A stretch of 64,000 nt of DNA from Vibrio ouci (GTDB lineage Bacteria > Pseudomonadota > Gammaproteobacteria > Enterobacterales > Vibrionaceae). The stretch spans positions 124,001 through 188,000 of the forward strand of contig NZ_SATR01000003.1 of the NCBI RefSeq assembly GCF_004551525.1, written 5' to 3'. How positions within the stretch are numbered: the first letter of the stretch is position 1; every line of letters starts with the position of its first letter. Positions 40,502-50,200 of this stretch are shown piece by piece. The notes below the pieces were generated by a model. That model was not told where the DNA came from. It searched no databases and worked only from the letters and a program-made list of their open reading frames with translations. The translations under genes and the position numbers were made by a program.

Positions 40502-43105
40502 ATGAAACAAAAATTAACTCCTACGCTACTTGCCGCAGTGGTAGCCGGTGCTCTTTCGTCTCCAGCAATGGCAGACATCATCATCTCTCAATATGTAGAA
40601 GGTGGTAGTTACAACAAAGCGATTGAAATTGCTAATACAGGTGATAGCTCAGTATCACTTGATGGATATGAACTTGCCAAGCAGAGCAATGGTAAAGGCG
40701 ACTGGGGCAGTAAGCTGTCGCTAAATGGTCAAGTTTTGGCCGCGCAGAGTGTGCTAGTTGTCGCGCATACTAGCGCAAGCGATGACATTAAAGCGGTTGC
40801 CGATATCTTGAATAGTGCCATTGCTAATTTTAATGGTAATGATCCAATGGCACTGCTCAAAAATGGTGCTGTACATGATGTTGTTGGCAAGGTTGGTGCA
40901 GACGGTCCTGACTTTGCTAAAGACGTAACACTAGTACGTAACTCGGATGCGATGACGCCTTCTTCTACTTATGACGCTTCTCAATGGTCATCACTTCCGA
41001 AAGACAGCATCGAGGGCTTAGGCGTTCTTGATGGTGGCACTGCGCCAGAACCGTTTGCTTGTACTCAAGATGGTGCGACTCCAATCTTTACTTCAATTCA
41101 AGAAATCCAAGGTGAAGGTGATACCTCTCCATTTATCAATGGCTACCCATATATCACAGATGAAGAGTTCTTTGTTAAAGGTGTTGTCAGTGCGGTAACA
41201 ACCGGTCTAACTAAAGGCTTCTATCTACAAGCGTTAACGGATGACTACAATCCAGAAACATCAGAAGGTCTGTTTGTTCATACCAATCAATCTAGTTCTG
41301 ATCTGCAAGCGGGCGATGTAGTGTGTGTGAAAGGTAAGGTACAAGAGTACTACGATCACACCCAACTAAAAGCAGAAAACAACAACTGGGTTAAGCAAGG
41401 CGAGCAAGCAGCGCCAACGGCGACAGACATCGAAATCCTCGCAACGGATGAAAACTTTGACCGTACTCTAGAGCGCTACGAAGGCATGTTGGTGAACACC
41501 ACTGAAGCTCTGGATATGCGCGTTACCCGTACCTTTGGTTACGATTACGCAGCGCGTCGTAACAACATGGTACTGGCGCAAGGTCGTATTAGCATGCAGC
41601 CAAACCAGAACTTCCCAGCAGGCTCGGAAGAGGCGAAACAGCAAAGCATTGAAAACGCAGAGCGCCGTTTGTATGTTGAGTCAGATGCTAAGGCTGGCGA
41701 TGGACAAGTTCCATACTACCCAGACTTCGGTCGCACCGATATTGACCAAGATGGCTCGACAGAAGATTACATCCGTATCGACGATACCATTGTGGGCCTA
41801 GAAGGTGTGATTACCTACAGCTATGGTGATTACCGCCTAATCCCAACCAACACCCTAACCAGCGAAAGCTTTATTCGTAATGACCCTCGTACCGAAGATA
41901 TCGATATGAAAGAGGGCGATTTACGTATTGCTACGTTCAACGTACTCAACTACTTCAACTCTCCGTTTGGTGGAGATGCAAATCCACATGGTAATAACCG
42001 TGGTGCGAACAGCTTTGAAGAGTTCGAAGTACAGCAAGAGAAAATCGTTAATGCGATCCTGCGTCTAGACGCTGACATCATCGGTCTGATGGAAATCGAA
42101 AACAACGGCTTTGGTGATAGTGGTGCAATTCGTCAGCTTGTTGACCAATTGAACGCTCGCATTGCGAAGAAGAAAAACCGCTACGACATCGTTGCTATTG
42201 ACTCTAACGGCGACAAAGTGACAGACGAGAACGACTACATCGGCACTGACGTGATTACTACCGGCGTAATCTACCGTCCGAAAGTGGTTAAGCTGAAGGA
42301 CTCTCGCGTTATCCCTATGCCAAGTCAGCAAGCGCCAGAAGTGCTAGATGACAATGGTAAAGTGATTGAAGATGGTAAGAACTACCAGCGTGATTCTCTA
42401 GCACCAACATTCAAAGTGAAAGGCACTAAAGAGAAGATCACGGTTGCGATTAACCACCTTAAATCGAAGGGCTCTAAGTGTTGGGAAGACGCCGCGCCAG
42501 TTGAGCAGGGTGGACAAGGTGGTCAGGACCTAGATAAGCAAGGTTCTTGTGAGAACTTCCGTGTTGCAGCTGCAGTTGCGTTAGGTGAAGCTCTAAATGA
42601 AATCGACGGTCACAAAGTGATCTTAGGTGACTTGAATGCTTACGGTATGGAAGATCCACTACTGGTTCTGACTGATTACAGCCAAGAGAAGTATGGTAAG
42701 ACGATCAAAGCGGCGCGTAATACTTACATCGACGGTCAGGTTCAGTTTGGCGATGACGGTGCAGTGATCACGGATAGTTACGGCTACATCAATGCAGTGG
42801 CGAAAGCGCATCCAAACAGCTGGAGCTACTCATACAATGATGAAGTGGGCGCTCTTGACCACCTACTGATGAGCCCAAGCCTAGAGAAGCACTTTGTTGA
42901 TGCAACAGACTGGCATATCAATGGTGGTGAGTCGAAACTGTTTGATTACAACGAAGAGTACAAAGGTGATCTACCTAAGTACAACGACCACTTCCGCTCT
43001 TCTGACCACGATCCAGCGGTTCTGGAACTAAACATGGCAGGTTCATTTGGCTTTGGTGCCATGATGTCACTGTTTGGTCTGGCTCTATGGCGTCGTCGTA
43101 AGTAA
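40502..43105 (+). CDS. ExeM/Xds-type secreted endonuclease with GlyGly-CTERM sorting tail
   Basis: 867 residues from the ATG at 40502 (871 from 40490). A signal peptide (MKQKLTPTLLAAVVAGALSSPAMA) is followed by a lamin-tail domain at ~25-160 (IIISQYVEGGSYNKAIEI), then an OB/nuclease accessory region at ~190-460. The endonuclease/exonuclease/phosphatase domain at ~475-840 has RIATFNVLNYFN, IGLMEIENNGFG, LGDLNAYGMEDP and SSDHDPAVLEL, holding the Glu, Asp and His of the catalytic site. The C-terminus GSFGFGAMMSLFGLALWRRRK is a rhombosortase-processed GlyGly-CTERM tail, implying type II secretion and a surface-linked intermediate. Likely degrades extracellular DNA. Confidence 0.92.
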   Translation: MKQKLTPTLLAAVVAGALSSPAMADIIISQYVEGGSYNKAIEIANTGDSSVSLDGYELAKQSNGKGDWGSKLSLNGQVLAAQSVLVVAHTSASDDIKAVADILNSAIANFNGNDPMALLKNGAVHDVVGKVGADGPDFAKDVTLVRNSDAMTPSSTYDASQWSSLPKDSIEGLGVLDGGTAPEPFACTQDGATPIFTSIQEIQGEGDTSPFINGYPYITDEEFFVKGVVSAVTTGLTKGFYLQALTDDYNPETSEGLFVHTNQSSSDLQAGDVVCVKGKVQEYYDHTQLKAENNNWVKQGEQAAPTATDIEILATDENFDRTLERYEGMLVNTTEALDMRVTRTFGYDYAARRNNMVLAQGRISMQPNQNFPAGSEEAKQQSIENAERRLYVESDAKAGDGQVPYYPDFGRTDIDQDGSTEDYIRIDDTIVGLEGVITYSYGDYRLIPTNTLTSESFIRNDPRTEDIDMKEGDLRIATFNVLNYFNSPFGGDANPHGNNRGANSFEEFEVQQEKIVNAILRLDADIIGLMEIENNGFGDSGAIRQLVDQLNARIAKKKNRYDIVAIDSNGDKVTDENDYIGTDVITTGVIYRPKVVKLKDSRVIPMPSQQAPEVLDDNGKVIEDGKNYQRDSLAPTFKVKGTKEKITVAINHLKSKGSKCWEDAAPVEQGGQGGQDLDKQGSCENFRVAAAVALGEALNEIDGHKVILGDLNAYGMEDPLLVLTDYSQEKYGKTIKAARNTYIDGQVQFGDDGAVITDSYGYINAVAKAHPNSWSYSYNDEVGALDHLLMSPSLEKHFVDATDWHINGGESKLFDYNEEYKGDLPKYNDHFRSSDHDPAVLELNMAGSFGFGAMMSLFGLALWRRRK

Positions 43106-43125
43106 TAGGCTTTTTTTACTAAAAG

Positions 43126-43152
43126 AAATCCGCCACTCTATGTGGCGGATTT
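43126..43152 (+). terminator. Terminator of the nuclease gene
   Basis: AAATCCGCCAC / GTGGCGGATTT, a perfect 11-bp stem with a 5-nt loop. The T tract is short. Confidence 0.85.
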
Positions 43153-43240
43153 AATATTGGTTAAGAGTCTGTAATTGCCCTATCTACTGATGCGAATGAA
43201 GTTCCCTCCAATGGCATCAAAAATATACCCCTGCCTCACA

Positions 43241-43552
43241 CTACATCTGTTGAACAAATAATGCCACGATTCGCAAGCTTTTATATGAACAGGCAGGCTA
43301 TTGTGAATAGGTGATAAAAATTAGTGAGTTTGAGGTATTGTTCTCGTAGTAATTTGATCCTGCCATAGAGTAGTCGGTCCAAGTACCGAACCAGTTCCCA
43401 TCGACTTTAAATTGCGATGATCGGGATCAGAATGAATTTCCACCTTCACCAGTAGCACAGATCTGAATCTCTTCTATCGTTCCTTTGGCTTCTTGAGCAA
43501 AAGAGTAAGGTGATAATAATAATTAAAGAAATATAACTATTGGTATTTTCAT
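43241..43552 (-). pseudogene. Small secreted protein pseudogene with three nonsense codons
   Basis: A single frame of 103 codons starts MKIPIVIFL, meets TAA at codon 10 inside an otherwise normal signal peptide (LLLSPYSFA), TGA at codon 42 and TAG at codon 85, then ends at TAG codon 104. Between stops the text is protein-like (EAKGTIEEIQICATGEGG; FKVDGNWFGTWTDYSMAG; ACSYKSLRI). No frameshift is needed. The layout (signal peptide, Cys at 32 and 88, hydrophobic SLIFITYSQ before the last Cys) resembles the small proteins at 52-55 kb. The TGA probably replaced a TGG. Confidence 0.65.
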
Positions 43553-43820
43553 ATTTGTTAATATATCGTCAGAGGAAGTTTACATATACGTTTTTTAATT
43601 GAGTCGGCTGTCATGGTTTATTAATGCCTTCTAATTAAGTATTTGTTTAACTAATCGATTGCTGTGATATATATTGTGATCAGTATCATGATTAATTTTA
43701 TTATAACTGGAGTTTATGTAAATGGCGTGTAATGTGCGATTTTATTTGTGAAATGTAACAAATTTGCTAATTGCTACAGATGATTACATATAAATAAACA
43801 GTACTTTGTAAGAAAACGTC
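43553..43820. promoter_or_regulatory. AT-rich non-coding region before the toxin operon
   Basis: No gene is visible. It is strongly AT-rich and presumably includes the promoter for the 122-residue protein and the RHS gene. No operator was recognised. Confidence 0.4.
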
Positions 43821-44189
43821 ATGTTAAGAAAATTGAGCTTATTGCTCGCCATTATTTTGGTTATTGGGACAGTAATCATCTTTATTTTCCCTGACAGAGC
43901 CTCCCCCTTAATATCATCAAATCAGACTGTTGAACCGACACGACAGCAGCCTACCCTTGATGCGTCACCTGAACTATTAAGTAGTGACGTCAGTTTTCCT
44001 ACCCCTGTTATTCAACTTCAACAAACGGTCGTTCATGGCTTGCTAGAGTCCGAAAGGGTGGACTTGCCTTTACTAAGTGGAGAACTTGCTGAGTTCTCAC
44101 AAAAAAATATCAGTGAGGAATATCCCTCACCACCTGAGCTTGAAGATTTGAAGCGGCGCCTAAAACAGCTGCAATCACTCAGTCAATAA
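43821..44189 (+). CDS. Small membrane-anchored protein upstream of the RHS gene
   Basis: 122 residues. One hydrophobic segment at about 5-25 (LSLLLAIILVIGTVIIFIF) is followed by a Ser/Pro/Gln-rich, acidic region and a charged helical end (LEDLKRRLKQLQ). It is probably anchored in the inner membrane with the rest in the periplasm. I do not recognise the family. It is 72 nt upstream of the RHS gene on the same strand, with no terminator between, so it may assist export or folding of that protein. Confidence 0.7.
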   Translation: MLRKLSLLLAIILVIGTVIIFIFPDRASPLISSNQTVEPTRQQPTLDASPELLSSDVSFPTPVIQLQQTVVHGLLESERVDLPLLSGELAEFSQKNISEEYPSPPELEDLKRRLKQLQSLSQ

Positions 44190-44261
44190 AAAGAACGATT
44201 TAATATAGTCTGAACATAAAACTTCAGGCGCTGATATTCCAAATTAAAAATTAAAACAGCA

Positions 44262-47200
44262 ATGGCTAATATGAAATCAACCCGTTTCACAAACTCTTTT
44301 GCAGTCTTTTCTGCCTCGCTATTCTTGGCATTATTCTCTCAGCCAGCATTATCGTTAACCGCTGAGGCTGAAAAAAGTATTCAGTTGTCAGGCGATTTCT
44401 CCGTATCTGGTGGTCAAGCGAGCTATTCCTTACCTATCTCGGTCGCGCAAGGTCGTGCAGGCCATCAGCCTTCGCTAAGTCTTGAGTATCGCAGTGATTC
44501 GCCTAACGGCATGCTAGGAATGGGTTGGAGTTTAGGTGGACTATCATCGATTTCACGCTGTGGAAAAAACCTGGAAAAAGATGATCGTTGGGGCGGCGTT
44601 AATTTTGATGCTAATGACCGCTACTGTCTGGACGGTCAAAGGCTGGTCGCAATTTCAGGACGCGATGGAGAAAACCTCACCGAATATCGCGTTGAAAACA
44701 ACGGCTACGCCAAAATTGTTTCGTTTGGTCGCGCGGGGAATGGCCCTGCTAGTTTTAAGGTTTGGTACAAAGATGGCTCTGTATATGAATATGGTGTGAC
44801 AGGAGACTCTCGAGTAGAGCTGCCAGCACAAGCCAATGTATATAAATGGGCGTTAAATAAAATCACTGACGCTAGCAAAGCTAACCACGTCAACTTCGTA
44901 TATAGCGAAGGCAATAGTTCAGGTAAGCACAGGCTTTCGCAGGTTAACTATATAGGCGGTAAAGTTAACTTAGTTTATGAGAATCGCCCAGACAGCACTT
45001 CACAATACCTTGGTGGTAAACTGCTTAACAGGACAGAGCGCTTAAAGCAGATCGTTACCTACGATAGTACTGGGAATAAAATTGGCACATATGGCCTAAG
45101 TTACCAGTTGTCTGATGCGACATCTCGAAGCCAACTGAATAAGATTAATTATTGTGCTGATGGCCAATGTTCTTCGGATATTGGCTTTACTTGGACTGGG
45201 CGCAAGGTGGTGCGCTTACCAAACTCAATGAATACAGGATTGACTAGTCCACGGTTCATTAATGTCAATGGATCTGGCTTTGCTAAGTCTTATGGTGAGC
45301 TTAGTAAAAACTCTAACGGTACGATGTCAGTTAGAGATCTCAACGAGCGAGTGAGTCCAAACGTTAAATCTTTTAGTTTAATCGGTAGTGTAAACTCTCC
45401 TTCGATCAAGCTTAATCAATGTGACGTCAATGCAGCAAGCTCCTATAACCAAGGGAATGGGCAATTTGGTAGCTATTGTCAGTTTACTCTTAGTGAATGT
45501 TCTGGTGATAGCTGTAAATACGGTTCCAATGGCGTCAATTATGGTGACTTCAATGGTGACGGCGTTGAAACTTATCAAAAGGGTTATTCAACCATAGATA
45601 TTAACGGAGATGGTATTGATGACTTGCATAAGTTTGATATCCCTAACGGTAGCTACCGTTATCGAATCACTGGCGCGGGTTGGCAGACTCTCCCTTCTGC
45701 GGGTGGTCGAGTTTTAAAGTCATTTACTGATATCAACAATGACGGTTATCTCGATGCTGTAATGGGTTCAGCTACTGCGACCGGTAATCTCTATGTTCAC
45801 TTATTTAACGGTAAATCTTTTAACGCACCGTCCCCAATTAACGGCCATAGTATTTCGCATGAAGACAGTATCTACTTTGCCGATCTAAACAACGATGGCT
45901 ACCCAGAGTTGGGTTATGGTCGTTACTTCTATGAAAACAATAAAAATAATCAGTTCTTTACTAGTGCATTTCTAAATGCTGGTGAAAAGATCTACTCGAC
46001 TCAAGATGTCAATGGTGACGGTTGGGTAGATGTTATTACTCGAGCGGATGGAGATAACGTTAAAGCACAGCTCAAGTACTCCAGTCCCGCTGCACAGGAT
46101 AAAATCACTACTTTCTCTGAGGTTGGTATTGATTACAAAGTGACTTATCACGCAGCCGCGAGCTCGGCGATTTATTCTCAATCTGTCTCAAGCCCTGGAT
46201 TGATCACACCAGTACCACATGCAAAATTAGGTCAAGGCTCCACCTCATTCCCATTTAAAGTTGTCACACCAAGGCGCTACCTAGTGGCGAACGTCACCAA
46301 AGCACCAAAAGGCTACAGCTCTACCAATTATAGCTATAAATATGAAGGGGCTAAAACGCACCTTAAAGGTGGAGGTTTCTTAGGTTTTAAAACGATCACA
46401 GAAACTGAAACAGCTGACGTCGTGACCAAAACCAAAACCATATTTGAACAAGACAAGCTAGCGATAACCGGTAAGCCACTGGCTGTAATAGTTTCTAAAA
46501 ATGGTAAAAAAGTCTCTGAGATCAACTACCAATATAAAGAGCATAGTCGCCAAGGTTACAACGCTAAATACTACCAAGTGTATGCAGAGAAGGTCACCAA
46601 GAGTAAGTTTGGTTTAGGCAATGACGTCGTTGAAAGAAAAGAAACCATTACGCGTGTTATGGATCGTTTTGGTAATTTGCTTGATGAAACCTCTGTTGTC
46701 TCAAGTGATATTGAAGGGGCTGGTCGGTTTACTAGCACCAGTAAGTTTGAATACCTTTCAACAGGATTGAATAACAACCACCATATCTACGACATTTCCG
46801 CGGTTAGCAATATTGACAATTTAGCGACTCTACTAAGCTCTTTTAAGGCGGGGCTTAGTCGTTATTGCGCAGCAAACGGCGAAGTGTACTTTAAAGCCAA
46901 TGACCATGTGGTGCTTATCCACAGTGATGTTGATATCCCACTAATACTTAAGCGTTATGACTCTTACTTTAAGTACCAAGTCACAGGCACTAGTACCGAT
47001 TTGGATGGTTTAACGGCTTATAGTGGCAAGTTGATCAACTCTTCCGCAGCAGAATTCAAGGCTGCTAGCCCGCGCTCTTGTGGTAGCTATGCGATTGGTG
47101 ATTTTGATGGTGATGGCAAAATGGAGTTCACCACCTCAAAAACAACGCGTACCGAGTTAGTAACAGAAACAGGCGATAACTTCTGGAAGATTGGTGCGGT

Positions 47201-50200
47201 TGCGACTTCAGCGTCAACATTGACGGACAATACGACTAATCTAGAACGCACTATAAGCAATACCTATAGCTATGACAGTCAGGGCTACTTAACTTCTAGC
47301 ACTGTGAATAGCTCAGATTACGAGTCAACTAGCGATATTGCATCGGGTGGCAAGAGTGTAACTAACCGTTATAGCTATGACCAATGGGGCAATGTGGTGT
47401 CACAAAGCGTAGAAGGGACTGATCTCGCTGCGCGTACCTCAACTACTCTTTATGATAGCCAAGGTTTATACGTTACTTCGTCAGCCAATGCATTGGGTCA
47501 TCGATCTTCGATAGAGTTTAATGCGCAAGGCTTGCTGACCAAATCAGTCAGTGCACTGAAAGGCCGAACAAGTAGCTTTGCTTATGATGCCTTTGGCCGC
47601 GTAACCAGTGAAACCTTACCAGGGACGGGCAATACCAACCTCACCCAATATAAACTTGGCGCACAATGTGGTTCGTACAGTACGAGTCAGACGGTAAGTT
47701 GTGTTACCACCAAGCCAGCTTCTGGTGGTCAAGTTACGACACACTTTGACTACGCAGGTCGAGAAGTTCGTAAACTGCATACTGGCTTTAGTGGCCAGTT
47801 AGTGGTGGTCGATACTCGCTGGGATCGCAATGGTCGTAAACTTAGTGTAACTCGACCGCAGTTTATTGGCACTAAAGCTGCTGCACCTGTGGTTACCTTT
47901 GTTTATGATGCGTTAAACCGCGAGATCAAAAAGCAAGAGCCAGCCAATGACGGCGGAATAGCTAGTTTTGTGACGACCTATGATGGTTATAAAACCAGTG
48001 TTAAAGATGCGCGTGGCTTTGAGCACAGCACAGTGACTAATGTCATGGGCCACATCTTACGTAAAGATGAACCCCATGATGCGTACCAAACTTATCAGTA
48101 CTACCCAGATGGTAAGCTCAAAGCGAGTACGGACTCTGCGGGTAACACGACTGAGATCCGTTACGACAACTTAGGCCACCGCAGTTACCTAGACGATCCA
48201 GATATGGGCAAGTGGTCATACACCTACAATGCAGCAGGTGAGTTGACCTATAAGCGTGACGCGAAGGGCACCGTCACCACCATTGAATATGACCGATTAG
48301 GCCGTAAAACGAAGCAAGTTGAGGGTGGTAAAGTTTCTACTTGGCGCTACGATGAACGTGGAGCATTAGGGACTCTATCTGGCTTTGCAGGAAACGGTAG
48401 CGAGACAGACTATTATTACAACGATGCAGGCTTAACCGAAGAAGTGGCGGTTAAAGTCAATAGCGAGAAATTCAGTACTTACTATTTCTACGATAAGTAC
48501 GAGCGCGTTGCCCGAGAGGTTCGCCCGAACGGAGTAGATACGACTCTAGCCGGAGCCGCTAAGTTACTAAATAGCACAAATAGCGATAATAGACTGGCAG
48601 TAGAGTACGTTTATAACCCGTACGGTTATGTCTCTGCAGTACGTAGCCCGAAAAGCTACGCGGATAAAGCCTTTACCAGTGCGAGTTTCCGTGAAGATAT
48701 CAAACAACTGCTTGATCAAGCGGTTGCTCAGGCAGCGGAATACCTAAGCAAGGCAGAGCGTTACTCTACTCAAGAGAGCTTCTTTACCAGTAAGGCGGCT
48801 GAGTACAATAGCAAAACCGTTAACGTGCATAACCTAGACAGCTCTTCACAGGCATTATTGGGTGATGGCTATCGCTATAAGCAATGGTGTAATGCTCAAG
48901 GAGAGTGTTACTTGCGCCCAGCCACATGGGTGCTACTGCATGATGATGTAACCATCCCGCTTGATATTACGTTAGAAGGGGCGATCTATCGTTTATCTAC
49001 CTCTTTAGCTAATCGCTCTAGCGCTGGTGTTCGAAACTACAATGCGACTGTTCACCCAGTGTCGGCTGCTGAATTTGCATCGCGAGCACTGACGCCATCT
49101 CACGACTTCATTCTGACAGATTACGACAGTAACGGTCAGAAAGATCTAATGAGTAATAATGACATCTATATTGCTCAAGCCGATAGTACAACCACAACCG
49201 AGCTACTATTTGCCGCTGATGACTTGTCGCAAGCTGCCACCATAGCGAGCACGCGTTACAAGTTCTACACCGATTTGGCTAACCAACTTATTAACCTATC
49301 GGAGAAAGTTGCTGAACTCAGTGGTTTGTACTGTGAGTACGCTAACCAGTTAGGAGGGGAGCAGCTACAAGCGAATCAGCGTACTAACTGTGCTAACACT
49401 CAGCAGTCGAGTCAGGCTGACCACCTCAACCTGATCCTGACGCAGTCACAGCTAGAAGACTCACTCGATAATCCGGCATATGTTTACTACTGGCAACGTC
49501 GAGAGACCGATGCCTATGACCATACCTTGTCGGAGACTTTAGGTAATGGTTTAGTTAATACCTATAACCATGATGCTAACACTGGCAGACCAAACTACAT
49601 CACTACTCACAAGGCCAATGTACTGTTTGACCCGCGTATTTCGGGTAGCACAACCAATGGGCGTAATATTCGCTTTATCCAATACCGTTACGATAACCAC
49701 AACAATGTGACCTATCGCTATGATGAGCAGCTTGGCATCACCGATAGATGGGAATATGACGGTATTGATCGCGTGATCAGTAACGGTATTTCATTAGCGA
49801 GCAAGACCCAGCACGGAGAAAACAACCCAGATTTGGCTGGTCCGTTTGTTTATCGATACGACAAGCTTGGCAACCTAATGTTTAAGACAGGCATTGGGGA
49901 TTACGTTTACAGCAATCAGCAAGCTGGCCCGCATGCGGTGACTAAAGCTAACGGCTTAAATTATCAGTATGATGCCAATGGTAATATGCTGCGCGCTTGG
50001 GCGAATGGCAGTCAGCACAACGAACGTGAATTAGAGTGGACGGAGTTTAATAAACCAAACAAGATCACTCGCAATGGTAAAACAGTTGAGTTCTTCTATG
50101 ATGCTAACCACAGTCGATACCTGAAGAAAAATAGCGATGGTATCGAAACCTTCTACTTCGGTAAAAGCTATGAACGTGTCACCGATACCAATACTGGCGT

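Noticed and set aside
43200..43560. Recoded gene with stop-codon readthrough or selenocysteine
   Set aside because: Three different stop codons occur in one small frame and no SECIS-like element is evident; nonsense decay is simpler.
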